64,000 nucleotides of DNA from Legionella rowbothamii. GTDB lineage: Bacteria > Pseudomonadota > Gammaproteobacteria > Legionellales > Legionellaceae. This document shows positions 17,193-27,969 of the stretch, one piece after another (the stretch's first letter is position 1; the number at the start of each line of letters is the position of its first letter). Position numbers and translations under genes: made by a program. The notes under the pieces are model-generated. The model made no database searches, had not been told where the DNA came from, and saw only the letters and a program-made list of their open reading frames with translations. Location: the NCBI RefSeq assembly GCF_900639985.1, contig NZ_CAAAIM010000001.1:682001-746000 (forward strand), read 5' to 3'.

Positions 17193-17501
17193 AGCAATAT
17201 TCCTGGTTCAAATCTAAATTATATTAATAGTGTCCATTGTACCGAAAAATTGACAAAAAAATAACATTTCGGATGCCATAAGAAAAATGACTTGTAGATC
17301 GAGCCCCTGTCCCCACAAGGCATCTAGTCGAGTCAGAACTCCATGTTGGGTCATGGGGCCCAACCTACATTATTGTAAATATAATCCTTAACTTAAAATA
17401 GACCCGCTTGTTCCGCACGGTATATCCGTTTACACTGTAACTCGCATATTAAGAAGACTTCTGGGACACATGCCTCAGAAATTTGTACGAAGGATACGTG
17501 C
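17193..17501. other. divergent intergenic with hairpin
   Basis: It separates the divergent histidine phosphatase gene and the efflux operon and so should hold both promoters. A GTTGGG/CCCAAC hairpin lies at 17345-17364, similar in style to other Legionella intergenic hairpins. No gene was seen. Confidence 0.5.
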
Positions 17502-18977
17502 ATGGGGTTTATCATAAGGATGTTTCTTTGTCTAAGTCTGGGAGTAGTGCTCCTGGGTTGCACTGTATCATTACCGCAAAAACGCCAACTTGAACATCTC
17601 AAAACCCTACCGAAGATCGAACATGAAATTAAAGGGCAGCTAAATAAAACCACTTTTTTAATGGGTAATTGGCCGCAACAACAATGGTGGCTAAATTATG
17701 GCTCATCTGAATTAAATACACTAATCGCTGAATCTCTGACGAACAATCCATCAATTCAGGAAATACAAAGCCGAATTACCGTGGCGCAACAAGAAGCCAA
17801 TGTGACACGTTCCACTTTATTCCCCTTGGTATTTTTTGATGCAGCAGACACGCAACAGCATTTAAGCAAGCATGGATTATATCGAGCCTTTAATCCCAAA
17901 CTTCCTCTCAATACATCGTTATTAGATTTGTCACTTTCATTTATATATGAATTTGACTTTTGGGGGCAAAACCGAAATCTGCTGAACGAGGCATTGGGCA
18001 AGGCCAAAGCCCAGGAAGCAGAGGCCGAAGAAGTAAAGCTCATTATTACTACAGCCCTAAGTCAGGCCTATTTCGCCTATAAAACCAATTTACTAAGAAA
18101 ACATTTATATGAGGAATTAGTCCGTATACGGCAAAACATAGTTACTTTGCAAAAACTCATGGTGCGTAAAGGACTTTCCTCAGAGTTGCCAGCGCTTACT
18201 GCTGCAGAAAATTTAATGGAAGCGAAAAAATGGCTGGCAAGTATCAATGAAGAATTAAGTAACAATACCCATTTGATTAATGTACTGGCAGGACGAAGCC
18301 CAGCTCATCCCCTATCAACAGAGCGAACATTCCCCCAACTCCCTAAGAAGTTGGAAATCCCGCGTAATATTTCCTTCGATCTGCTTGCACGCAGGCCTGA
18401 TTTAATGGCACAAATTTGGCGGGCTAAAGCCTGGGCTTATAAAACAGGAGCAGCAATGTCTGCTTATTACCCTAATGTAAATCTAAAGGGCTTTATTGGA
18501 TTGCAAAGTGTGACTTGGACCAAATTGTTTGAAATTGCCAATGGCACTGGTGGCCTCACCTCAGCAATTCATTTACCCATATTTACTGCAGGAGCAATTC
18601 GCGCCAATATTAAAACTACGCAAGCAGAATTTGATGCAGCAATTTATGCTTATAATAATTTGCTTTTACGCAGTACTCAGGAAGTCCTGGACACACTGGT
18701 TTTTGCCGACACGATTCATCAGAATAAAGCAGAACAAGCGGACATCATCCATCAGGCCCAACAGCGTTATCGTCTGGTGCGGTTGCGTCAACAAAAAGGC
18801 TTAGACAGCCAATTTGATGTGTATTATTTGCATGAAGAAGTGATTCAAAAACAATTGGTGGATAGCACCTTGTTGTATAACCAATATCTCGCTTCAATTA
18901 AATTAACAAAAGCCTTGGGTGGTGGTTATTATCAATCCCAGGTTCCACTGGTACAGCAACATGAAGAAAAAAGCTAA
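17502..18977 (+). CDS. outer-membrane efflux lipoprotein, NodT/TolC family
   Basis: The 491-aa protein starts with a lipoprotein signal (MGFIIRMFLCLSLGVVLLGC, lipid on Cys20). Two outer-membrane-efflux repeats rich in long amphipathic helices follow, with LLARRPDLMAQIWRAKA typical of the NodT-type subfamily (about 290-306). It would form the outer-membrane channel of a tripartite pump. AAGGA lies 7 bases before the ATG. It is the first gene of a tight three-gene operon: its stop overlaps the HlyD-like gene by 17 bases. Confidence 0.93.
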   Translation: MGFIIRMFLCLSLGVVLLGCTVSLPQKRQLEHLKTLPKIEHEIKGQLNKTTFLMGNWPQQQWWLNYGSSELNTLIAESLTNNPSIQEIQSRITVAQQEANVTRSTLFPLVFFDAADTQQHLSKHGLYRAFNPKLPLNTSLLDLSLSFIYEFDFWGQNRNLLNEALGKAKAQEAEAEEVKLIITTALSQAYFAYKTNLLRKHLYEELVRIRQNIVTLQKLMVRKGLSSELPALTAAENLMEAKKWLASINEELSNNTHLINVLAGRSPAHPLSTERTFPQLPKKLEIPRNISFDLLARRPDLMAQIWRAKAWAYKTGAAMSAYYPNVNLKGFIGLQSVTWTKLFEIANGTGGLTSAIHLPIFTAGAIRANIKTTQAEFDAAIYAYNNLLLRSTQEVLDTLVFADTIHQNKAEQADIIHQAQQRYRLVRLRQQKGLDSQFDVYYLHEEVIQKQLVDSTLLYNQYLASIKLTKALGGGYYQSQVPLVQQHEEKS

Positions 18978-20160
18978 ACAGCAGCATATTGCGCTGATTA
19001 TTGCACTTTGCGTCGTTTTTTTATGCTTCTTTTTGTATTGGCTCTTTATCTGGCGTTTCGAAGTATATACAACTGATGCCTATGTTCAAGGCAATTTAGT
19101 GACCATTAAACCCTTACGTCCTGGTTTTGTAACCGGTATTTATACTGATGACAGCTATTATGTGAAAAAGGGACAACTCTTGGTTACCCTAAATGAAACG
19201 GACTCAATTATCGCGCTAGAGAAGGCAAAGCAAAAATTAGCGCAAACCGTACGTGATGTGTGTCAGGCATTTCATAATGTTTTTGTTTTTGCCTCAGACA
19301 TTAAAATGAAAAAAGCAGAACATATGAAAGCAAAACAAAACTTTAAACACCGCTATGATGTAATCCAAATGAAAGGCGTCTCATTAGAAGATTATCAAAA
19401 TGCAGCCGATGATTTACGCGCTAGTGCCGCATCACTGGAAAGCACTCAAAACAATTACCAAAAAACACTTGCTTTTATCCAAGGTACCTCCATCACTGAA
19501 CATCCTTTAGTCCAATCTGCAGCTCAGGAAGTACGTGATGCCTGGGTACAGCTTTATCGTTGCAAAATCTACGCACCCGTGAATGGTATTATCGCCCAAC
19601 GTAGCGTGCAGGTCGGTATGTGGCTCTCTCCCAGCGATGGACTTATGTCGGTTATTCCGCTTAACCAAATCTGGGTAAATGCGAATTACAAAGAAACCCA
19701 GTTGAATAATATTCGTCTTGGGCAGTCGGTAAAAATTGTCTCTGACCTTTATGGTAGCTCAGTAGTCTTTCATGGAAAGATAGCCGGCCTACCTGGTGCC
19801 GCCGGAAATGCTTTTGCCTTGTTGCCTCCCGAAAACCTTTCGGGAAACTGGATTAAAATTGTGCAGCGCCTTCCAGTGCGAGTGTCCCTTGATCCCGAGG
19901 AACTAAAAAAACATCCCTTACGGGTGGGATTATCCTTAGAAGCCACTACGGATATCTCAAACCTAGACGGCGGATTCAATAATACGGCGACAACTGAATC
20001 ACCGCGTTATTCAACAGATATTTTTCAACAGGAAGAAGTTGGGGTCGAGGAATTACTTACCCATATTATTGCTGCCAATATCGATCCGAATCTGCAAAAA
20101 TATGCGCAAACCGCCTTTGCTTATAATGAATTAGCCCATAAAAAAACGAGAGCCCAATGA
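18961..20160 (+). CDS. HlyD/EmrA-type periplasmic adaptor of an MFS efflux pump
   Basis: The protein is 399 aa from the ATG at 18961; an upstream extension to 18919 in the same frame would lie inside the preceding gene and has no support. One N-terminal membrane anchor (residues 8-30) is followed by the biotinyl-lipoyl-like half motif near 40-65, a coiled-coil hairpin (about 85-180), the second lipoyl half near YAPVNGIIAQRSVQVG, and a beta-barrel. EmrA-type adaptors link an inner-membrane MFS pump to an outer-membrane channel, and both partners flank this gene. Confidence 0.93.
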   Translation: MKKKAKQQHIALIIALCVVFLCFFLYWLFIWRFEVYTTDAYVQGNLVTIKPLRPGFVTGIYTDDSYYVKKGQLLVTLNETDSIIALEKAKQKLAQTVRDVCQAFHNVFVFASDIKMKKAEHMKAKQNFKHRYDVIQMKGVSLEDYQNAADDLRASAASLESTQNNYQKTLAFIQGTSITEHPLVQSAAQEVRDAWVQLYRCKIYAPVNGIIAQRSVQVGMWLSPSDGLMSVIPLNQIWVNANYKETQLNNIRLGQSVKIVSDLYGSSVVFHGKIAGLPGAAGNAFALLPPENLSGNWIKIVQRLPVRVSLDPEELKKHPLRVGLSLEATTDISNLDGGFNNTATTESPRYSTDIFQQEEVGVEELLTHIIAANIDPNLQKYAQTAFAYNELAHKKTRAQ

Positions 20161-21653
20161 TCCTTTATGCTCTTGTATTTTCTCTTGCAGCTGTTGTTTT
20201 TAACCTGACCTTGCCACTTATGGCAGGGCTTTTTATTGTTGATAATCTTGGTGGTAGTACCTACATCAGTTCTTATGCAATCAGTTTCTTTTGTATTGGT
20301 AATATGTTAGGGGTGCCTTTTGGCAAACCAAACAGTACTCGCTTGAAACCTATCCAGCTCTATATCCTGTGCTTAGCGCTCATGATCTTTTTTTCTTGGA
20401 AATGCGCGTTTGCGACGAACTATATCTCATTCATTTCATATCGCTTTCTAGAGGGTATTGCTTCGGGACCCTTATATATCTTGATTACTTATACGCTTAT
20501 TCCAGACCTGGCTCCCAATCGCGATAAAGCCTTTATCACCTCGTTATTGCTACTCTGCTTTTCTTTAGGTCCAGTTCTGGCAGCCAGTTGGGGGGGATGG
20601 ATCGCCTTTTACCACCAGTGGAGACTGTTGTTTCTATCTCACATCATCTATTGTTTCTTTTTAATTATTTTTGTGGGCTATCGTTACCGAAAACACTATC
20701 CAGCAGTTAAAAGAGTCCGATTTGATTACCCAGGTTATTTTTTCTACGCTATGTTAATAACCTGCTTTGGCACGGTAATTGCTGCAGGCCAAGAGTTGGA
20801 TTGGTTTCGCTCCCCTATTGTTTGTGCTCTAGCAATTATAGGCAGCGTCAGCACCCTATTTTTTGTTCTCCGTTGTCTTAATCATCGTTATCCTCTAATC
20901 GATTTGAGATTATTGAAAAATGCTTACTTTTGCTTAGCAATGTTGCATGTGAGTTTGCTCTTTGCCATCTATTTTGGCATGATTATATTGCTTTCCTTAT
21001 GGCTGCACCTCTATGTTAATTACAGCCCGTTCTGGGTGCTTCTTTCAATTGGTGTAACGCTTTTAGGAGCCTGGCTGCCAATTATGATTCATTATAAAGC
21101 CTATGATCCGCGTTTTCCGTTGATTATCGCCCTGATTTTTTTAATTGCATCGAGTTTATATACCACTCAATTTAATGCACAAATTAATTTTAGCCGCATT
21201 GCAATTTCGCGAATTTTAACTGGTTTTGGTCTTAGCCTTTTCCTCGCGCCACTCTTTCGCTTATCAGCACAGGTTTACCCCAAAGAAAAACTACATGAAT
21301 GTTTAAACTTATTTCATATTATCCGGCTTGGGGGTAGCGGTATCGGCATCGCACTTTTTGTAACACTATGGCACCGTCGGCAAGTATTTTATTATGAGCG
21401 TTTAGGCAGCCGCTTAACAGAGTTCTCTGCCGTAACTAATGATTTTTTGAAACAAGCACATCAAGTGCCACTTCCCGGGAAACATGCCTTTGCCCAGCTC
21501 AGTTCATACCTTAATCGCCAGGCAACCGCCCTTGCTTTGGATGACTGTTTTTATTTAATGAGTTGGATTTTGATTGCTTTACTCATTATTTTATCATCGA
21601 CCTTTTTCTTTAAAGGCCCGGTTTTGTTTGATAAGAAAAATGCTCCCTATTAG
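20157..21653 (+). CDS. MFS transporter, EmrB-like (DHA2 family)
   Basis: This 498-aa polytopic protein has about 14 predicted hydrophobic segments, as expected for the DHA2/EmrB branch of the major facilitator superfamily. Its ATG overlaps the adaptor's stop (ATGA), indicating translational coupling. The operon therefore encodes a complete outer-membrane/periplasm/inner-membrane pump. The substrate is unknown; toxic lipids, drugs and siderophores are typical. The TM1 region is unusually short at the N-terminus, and motif A is weak (FGKPNSTRLK). No regulator gene adjoins. Confidence 0.9.
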   Translation: MILYALVFSLAAVVFNLTLPLMAGLFIVDNLGGSTYISSYAISFFCIGNMLGVPFGKPNSTRLKPIQLYILCLALMIFFSWKCAFATNYISFISYRFLEGIASGPLYILITYTLIPDLAPNRDKAFITSLLLLCFSLGPVLAASWGGWIAFYHQWRLLFLSHIIYCFFLIIFVGYRYRKHYPAVKRVRFDYPGYFFYAMLITCFGTVIAAGQELDWFRSPIVCALAIIGSVSTLFFVLRCLNHRYPLIDLRLLKNAYFCLAMLHVSLLFAIYFGMIILLSLWLHLYVNYSPFWVLLSIGVTLLGAWLPIMIHYKAYDPRFPLIIALIFLIASSLYTTQFNAQINFSRIAISRILTGFGLSLFLAPLFRLSAQVYPKEKLHECLNLFHIIRLGGSGIGIALFVTLWHRRQVFYYERLGSRLTEFSAVTNDFLKQAHQVPLPGKHAFAQLSSYLNRQATALALDDCFYLMSWILIALLIILSSTFFFKGPVLFDKKNAPY

Positions 21654-21783
21654 GGTCACCTCAAACTGCCTGTTATTTCAAATGCTTGTTCAATAAAAAC
21701 GAATTAATATCAAAGACTTCCTCATCTTCATCCTCACTTCCCTCAGATGAAGCATGACGAACATTTCTTAAATTGATACCAAA

Positions 21784-24700
21784 TCAGCTCTTTTTCTTAG
21801 AATCCAGATAGGTTTCACAACATTCGCTGGTAAGTGGCCGGGAATAAACATAGCCCTGAAAGCCGTCAATCCCTTGGATATGAAGCGTATTAAGCTGTTG
21901 TTCATTTTCAACACCCTCAGCAATCACCTTCATATTTAATTTATGGGCCATGGTAGTAATCGCGTGGATAATCGTTTGATCTAAAGAGTTTTCAGCACAA
22001 TTATCAATAAACATTTTATCAATTTTTATTTTATTAACCGGCAAAAGTTTTAAATAAGATAAGGCTGAATAACCAGTGCCAAAATCATCAAGAACTAAAT
22101 TTACCCCTAATTGTTGTAACTTTTTAATTTCTTTATATAAGTTTTCATTATGAGTAAGAACAATAGTTTCAGTAATTTCAAGTTCTAAAAAGGCAGGATC
22201 AAACTGAGTTTCTGCTAAAACATCGGCAACGACAGAACTAATTGAATGATTAAGAAATTGTGTCGCTGATAAGTTAATCGCAATAAAACCTGAAAAAATC
22301 TTTTTTTCCTGCCATATTTTAGCTTGTTGGCAAGCCGTTTTAAGAACCCATTCACTTACCGGGCTAATTAAAGGGCTTGATTCTAATGTCGTAATAAAAT
22401 CTTTAGCTTCTAAAACTCCTTTCTCAGGATGTTTCCACCTTATCAATGCCTCGAGGCCTATTATTGCTCCGGTATCCAAAGCATAAAAAGGTTGATACAT
22501 CAGAAAGAATTCCTGATTCTCATAAGCTCGTTGTAATTCTTTATCTAAGCCGTGTGTGCGTTGATAATCTTCAAGTAATTGGGTTGAATAATAATAGAAC
22601 TGGTTTCGCCCTTTTTCTTTGGCCTGATACAGCGCGGTATCTGCAAATTTAAGCAACGTTTGTATGTCCTCCGCATCGTCAGGAAAAATGCTTATTCCAA
22701 GACTAGTTGTCGTCTGCAAAATATGATCACCAACATGAAAAGGCTTAGATAACTCATGACATATCCATTCAACGACCGAGGTTAAATATTCTTTAGAATT
22801 AAAATGGGTCAGCATTACGACGAACTCGTCCCCCCCCATCCGTGCGGCAATATCGCCTTCCATTAAAATAGAGTTTAATATTTTTGCTGTATGGATCAGC
22901 AGTTTATCTCCATAATCATGACCTAAATTATCATTAACCATTTTAAAATAATCTAAATCCAAAAATAATAAGGCGATTTTCTTTCCAGAGGGACTCGCCT
23001 TTATAGCGGTTTGTTGAAATAGTTCATACAACATATTGCGGTTAGCAAGACCGGTGAGCGGATCGTGAGAAACCTGATAATAAAGCTTTGCATTTTCCAA
23101 CGAAGTCATAGCCTGAGAGCTAAGTAATTGCAAACTGTCTATATGACTTGAGGTAAAAGTATCATTGCTGTCTTTATGTTCTAAGTACAAAATATGACAG
23201 AGCTGACCTTGATAAAAAATCGGCATTGCAAGAATAGATTTGGGTTTTTCTTTTTGTACATAAATATCGTTGAAGGTAAGATCTGACTGATTTGTATCAT
23301 TGATAATAATTGCTTTTTTTGTTAGCTGTACGTAGTTCAAAACGGAAAGGGGATATTTTACTCCAGGATCAGTCTCTTTGAGGTTATTTAAATAAATGTT
23401 TTGTTCCTCGGAATTTCCTTCTGCTTCAATAATCCATTTAGCATTGATTCGGGTTAAAATAATACTGTTCTGAGCCCCTGAGTTTTCCAATACAATGGTG
23501 ATAAATTTTTGTAATAATTTATCCAAACGGATCTCACTGGACAGTAACTGGGTAAATTTTAACATAGCCAGCATGTCCAAATTTTGGCCTCCCCTTTGAG
23601 AAAGTAATGGTTTGGCTAATCCAGTTTCATTAGTAATGTACGTTGGATAGCTATCTTCCAACCACTGGGCTTTGGCTAAAGCCCCCCACTTCTTAAACAA
23701 TTGATACGCATTCTGTAAGTAAAGTTGCGCCACACGCCCAACTTTTTGAGTAATGCAATAAGAACCCGCACGCTCACTAGCAATCGCGGCAATTAATATC
23801 GACTTGCTAGATAATGCCCTATTAATCGCCTCATCATAAAAAGGAAGTGCATCCTGATTATTGAGCTGTGCTAATTCCGCCTCAAGTAATAAGGAATGCA
23901 TTTTAAAATTATCAGGACACCAGACAGTATACCTGTCAACCAATTGTTTCAATTGCTTTATTTTCTTTAAAATCGGTTTATGCTGCTTTTTCGGTAATTG
24001 ATGGAGGTATTGGCATAAAGCCAGAGCATAGTAAAACTTACCATCAAAATGAGTTATTAATCCTTTATCATAATCAGAATAAATCTCATGCTTTTGCCCC
24101 ATTTGCACGGCTTGGTCGATGTTGCCGAATAAAAAATGTAATCGCGCTATGGAACAGTAGAAAAAGCCCAGTTCCGTTTTGTTCTCTCCTTGAATGATGC
24201 GTTGTTCAAAAGCGGCTAATTGCTCCGGCTGAATAGCCTCCAAATTTTTTAAGCATTGAATGGAATAACCCCAAAATCGTGTCACATTGCCAAAATCAGA
24301 AATCTTAGTTCGTGCCATAAATGACAAGGTAGCATCAACATAACCTTTTATTTCGTCCAGTGTTTGGACTATGATAAATGAATGAGATATCAATGCGAGG
24401 TTGCTGTAATTGCTATAACCTAAATCACCCGCTTCACAGCCTAGCTTAAAGGCATTTATGATTGTTTTGTTACATTCGCTCATGGGTAACTGATATGGTT
24501 CAATAAATTCTCCTAAAAGAAATTGATTCCTACCTTCAAAATTTGATGCCCCATATTTCTGTTTTAACTTATTATAAAGTCTGACAAAAGACAGTGCTTC
24601 CTCGTGTAAGTACAAAGAATGCATTAGTACAAATGCATAAACAGGAATACACATGGAGGTGCTTTCGGTATAACCATGCTTTAAACTCAAGCGTACATTA

Positions 24701-27498
24701 ATGCAGGTAAGCAAAATAAACATTTTTTGCTCGATAATAAACGCGCTATTAAGTAACTGCGCGATTAAATTAACTATCGCCTTTTGTTTTAAATCGCTCA
24801 TTAAAGGTAAATCTATAAATTCCGGTCGCGTCCTTTTCAATTGAAATTTAATTCTATAAATGGCTATTAGTAGATGATATTTCTTTGGGTTTTTAGGAAT
24901 TTGAATACCAAAACTTTTTAAAGCGTTTAATCCTAAGTTGAGCGCTTCTCGATGTTTACCTAGGGTCGCCAGCATTTCAATTTTAAGTCGATTGATTTCT
25001 AAAATCTTAAGAGGATTTTTTTCCTGATCAAGCAATTGATTAAAATAGTCATTGGCGTTTATAAAATCTCCAATCAAATATTTACATGCAGCCAGCTCTT
25101 TATAAAGTTGGAAAGCCAACTCGTCTTCATTTTGCCAATAATTTTCTGGCAATAAAGAAATACCAGCAGAAAAATATTCATTAGCAGCATAATAGGCTGA
25201 AGCTGATTTAGCTTTCTGACCAGCCCATAAATTGTATTTGGCCAATTGCAGACGTTCGGATGAGCCTTTGATTAAAGCAAGGCCTTGATTAAAATGTTTC
25301 ATCACCTCAAACAAGCGCTCATCATTTTCTGTTAGTTCTTTTTCTTTGAGTAATAATCTACCTATTTTCAGATGAAGATAGGGCAACTCATCTTTTTCTA
25401 CCAATTCAGAGCTTGCTTGCTGAATACGATCATGGACAAATCGATAATATAAAGTACTTAATTGCTCATGATTCACAATGCCTTCTAAACTCATCAGATT
25501 TTCTGTTAGATAGGCTCCGTCTATCGGATAAATTAAATTAGCTTTAATTGCCTGATACAAGCCATCTGCAGTTTGGCTAATCGTCTTTTCACTAATGGTA
25601 ACCAAAGTTGCAAAATCAAATTTATGGCCTAAACAAGCCGCCAGCATTAAAATTTCCTGTGTGGTCTGCGGCAGCCAATGGATCTTAGTCGTCAGTAGGT
25701 CTAATACATTATCAGTAGCACTCTGTTGCAATATTTTAGCTAAATCCCATTCCCAGCAGCCCTGCTCATAGGAAAAGTGCAATAATTTGTTTTGATAAAG
25801 TAGTTTAATGAATTCATTAATAAAAAAAGGATTGCCCTCGGTTTTTTCAAAAACGCATTGTGCCAACTCTTGAATCTTATCCACCGAGCTTAATAATGTA
25901 TCGTGTAATAATTGCTGAATATTTTTTAACTCTAAGGGCTCTAGTGTAATTTGTGTTCGCGCCACATTATTATTGCTGATGTTATTTAATGTTTGCTGTA
26001 AAGGATGTTCCTCGCTAATTTCATTATTACGATAAGCACCTAACAGCAATAAATAATTGGTTTCCTGATCTTGTAATAGGTTTTCGATAAAATGAAGGGA
26101 TGAATTATCCGCCCATTGCAAATCATCAAGAAAAATAACCAAAGGATGATTTTGTTGCGCAAATACGCGAATCAAATTTTGGACTGCCAGATTAAATCGT
26201 ATTTGTGTATCATTAGGATTTAATTTAGGAACGGATGGTTGTGCTCCTATAATTAATTCTATTTCAGGAATAACATCGATAATTACCTGACCTACTTTGC
26301 CTAAAGAATGTAATAAATTGGTTCTAAGATCGTTTAAATGCTCTTCGCTTTGAGCAAGGACTTGCTTCACCAATTTTTGAAATGCAGAGACAATCCCACT
26401 GTAAGGAATATTTCGTTGTATCTGATCAAATTTTCCCTGGATATAATAAACACGATGCTGCACCATGGCTTTGTGCACTTCATTAACCAAAGAGGTTTTT
26501 CCAATACCGGAATAGCCAGCGATTAACACAATTTCCTTATTGCCTTTGCTGACACGATTAAAGGCTTGTAATAATTGCCCGACTTGAGCATTACGGCCAT
26601 ATAGGTTACGCGAAATACTTAAATAATCCCGAGTATCATTTAAACCTAGTGTAAAGGGTTTAATACAGTGTTGACGTTCCCACTGCTCTTGGCATGCCTG
26701 AAGATCCGATTTTAAACCAATGATACTTGAATAACGTGATTCTGGCATTTTATTCAGAAGCTTATCAATAATCGCATTAAGCATTTCCGGAACATCCGAT
26801 CTTTTTTCAAATGCTGGCGGTGCTTTTTTTGCAATATGGCAATGAACTAACTCCAACGGATCATTACTTTGAAACGGTAATTGATTCGTTAACATCTGGT
26901 ACAGAGTAACCCCCAGAGAATAAAAATCAGTACGATAATCAATAGGGCGATTAATGCGTCCTGTTTGCTCCGGTGAAATATAAGCCAAATCCTCTTCAAG
27001 ATTATTTAATGTCATATACTCAAAAGTTTCTTCTGAAATTTGAGAACAGACACTTAAATCGATTAATTTAAGGGTTAACTTATCTGGGTTTATGATGATA
27101 TTCGACGGATTTATTTCTTTATGGATAATTTTTAATTGATGCAGCTCACCTATTATATCTACTAGCTGTAAAGCCAACTTACAGAAATCACCGATATCTA
27201 ATCGATTATCTTTAAGGTAGGAATGTAAAAGGAGCCCCTCGACATTTTCTAAAATTAAAATGGGTACCGGAATATCTTGTAAAAAATCATAAGCTTTGAT
27301 GATTGTGGGGGCATCAAGTTGCTGTAACAAATTAAATTCATGTTGCAAAACGGCTAGATTTTCAGCTGTAACATGATGATTATTTGGTGTTTTTAATAAA
27401 ACAGGACACCTATCTTTACTTCTAATTGCATAGTAAGTATCGATATTATGATTATTACGCATTTTCTTTTGTAATGCATAACCTGATATGGCAACCAT
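21784..27498 (-). CDS. kinase-like / AAA ATPase / TPR / GAF / GGDEF / EAL signalling protein, 1904 aa
   Basis: Domains in order: a protein-kinase-like domain (1-280) with Lys36, H126-K127-E128 where HRD is expected, Asn133 and Asp147 in IDLS where DFG is expected; an AAA-type NTPase (300-650) with Walker A ending GIGKT (Lys334) and Walker B LVIFLDDLQWAD; a long helical TPR-like region (700-1250); a GAF domain (1290-1440); GGDEF at 1555-1559; and EAL at 1683-1685. Both c-di-GMP motifs are canonical, so synthesis and hydrolysis are both possible. Better-known relatives end in a histidine kinase instead. The kinase Asp is replaced by Glu128, so this part may be inactive. GAGTTGAA precedes the ATG. 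Confidence 0.9.
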   Translation of the reverse strand: MVAISGYALQKKMRNNHNIDTYYAIRSKDRCPVLLKTPNNHHVTAENLAVLQHEFNLLQQLDAPTIIKAYDFLQDIPVPILILENVEGLLLHSYLKDNRLDIGDFCKLALQLVDIIGELHQLKIIHKEINPSNIIINPDKLTLKLIDLSVCSQISEETFEYMTLNNLEEDLAYISPEQTGRINRPIDYRTDFYSLGVTLYQMLTNQLPFQSNDPLELVHCHIAKKAPPAFEKRSDVPEMLNAIIDKLLNKMPESRYSSIIGLKSDLQACQEQWERQHCIKPFTLGLNDTRDYLSISRNLYGRNAQVGQLLQAFNRVSKGNKEIVLIAGYSGIGKTSLVNEVHKAMVQHRVYYIQGKFDQIQRNIPYSGIVSAFQKLVKQVLAQSEEHLNDLRTNLLHSLGKVGQVIIDVIPEIELIIGAQPSVPKLNPNDTQIRFNLAVQNLIRVFAQQNHPLVIFLDDLQWADNSSLHFIENLLQDQETNYLLLLGAYRNNEISEEHPLQQTLNNISNNNVARTQITLEPLELKNIQQLLHDTLLSSVDKIQELAQCVFEKTEGNPFFINEFIKLLYQNKLLHFSYEQGCWEWDLAKILQQSATDNVLDLLTTKIHWLPQTTQEILMLAACLGHKFDFATLVTISEKTISQTADGLYQAIKANLIYPIDGAYLTENLMSLEGIVNHEQLSTLYYRFVHDRIQQASSELVEKDELPYLHLKIGRLLLKEKELTENDERLFEVMKHFNQGLALIKGSSERLQLAKYNLWAGQKAKSASAYYAANEYFSAGISLLPENYWQNEDELAFQLYKELAACKYLIGDFINANDYFNQLLDQEKNPLKILEINRLKIEMLATLGKHREALNLGLNALKSFGIQIPKNPKKYHLLIAIYRIKFQLKRTRPEFIDLPLMSDLKQKAIVNLIAQLLNSAFIIEQKMFILLTCINVRLSLKHGYTESTSMCIPVYAFVLMHSLYLHEEALSFVRLYNKLKQKYGASNFEGRNQFLLGEFIEPYQLPMSECNKTIINAFKLGCEAGDLGYSNYSNLALISHSFIIVQTLDEIKGYVDATLSFMARTKISDFGNVTRFWGYSIQCLKNLEAIQPEQLAAFEQRIIQGENKTELGFFYCSIARLHFLFGNIDQAVQMGQKHEIYSDYDKGLITHFDGKFYYALALCQYLHQLPKKQHKPILKKIKQLKQLVDRYTVWCPDNFKMHSLLLEAELAQLNNQDALPFYDEAINRALSSKSILIAAIASERAGSYCITQKVGRVAQLYLQNAYQLFKKWGALAKAQWLEDSYPTYITNETGLAKPLLSQRGGQNLDMLAMLKFTQLLSSEIRLDKLLQKFITIVLENSGAQNSIILTRINAKWIIEAEGNSEEQNIYLNNLKETDPGVKYPLSVLNYVQLTKKAIIINDTNQSDLTFNDIYVQKEKPKSILAMPIFYQGQLCHILYLEHKDSNDTFTSSHIDSLQLLSSQAMTSLENAKLYYQVSHDPLTGLANRNMLYELFQQTAIKASPSGKKIALLFLDLDYFKMVNDNLGHDYGDKLLIHTAKILNSILMEGDIAARMGGDEFVVMLTHFNSKEYLTSVVEWICHELSKPFHVGDHILQTTTSLGISIFPDDAEDIQTLLKFADTALYQAKEKGRNQFYYYSTQLLEDYQRTHGLDKELQRAYENQEFFLMYQPFYALDTGAIIGLEALIRWKHPEKGVLEAKDFITTLESSPLISPVSEWVLKTACQQAKIWQEKKIFSGFIAINLSATQFLNHSISSVVADVLAETQFDPAFLELEITETIVLTHNENLYKEIKKLQQLGVNLVLDDFGTGYSALSYLKLLPVNKIKIDKMFIDNCAENSLDQTIIHAITTMAHKLNMKVIAEGVENEQQLNTLHIQGIDGFQGYVYSRPLTSECCETYLDSKKKS

Positions 27499-27969
27499 TT
27501 CAACTCATTTAGTGATAGTAATTCTCTTATGAATAAAATGTTCAAGGGCACGTTCTATATGTATAGTGTAGCGCAGAAGGGTACTATGTCAAAAATATTT
27601 TCTTTTTAATTTATTTAAGGACTTATGTTTGGTAAGGTAGATTAAGGGCTGTAACCAAGATTACAGTCGGGCACGGCATGAAATAGAAGCCCGCACTTCC
27701 CTATATAAAATCATGTGCATGAATCACTTGCCTTCGACTATCAGGTTACATTTATTATCAAAAGCCATGCTCAATTGTCCAGGAGGAAATAAGTTTTCAG
27801 AGATTTATGCCACTTCAGCTACTTGTTTTAGAAAATCTTGAAGGCAATCTAGTTTTAAAATAAGAGTAATATCCTCATTAACAGGTAATGAATCAAGGCT
27901 ATTCAGAAATCTCTTAACCATGTAGGATTTTTTTGCTGTACGCGAAGCTATTTTTCCAAACCAAAGTTC
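27499..27969. other. intergenic with a small minus-strand frame
   Basis: It lies between two minus-strand genes. A 38-codon minus frame (27921-27805, MVKRFLNSLDSLPVNEDITL...) continues upstream without stop to about 27972, which suggests the tail of a lost gene rather than a small gene. A short CTGTAA/TTACAG hairpin lies at 27649-27666. The promoter of the 1904-aa gene should be near 27530. Confidence 0.35.
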
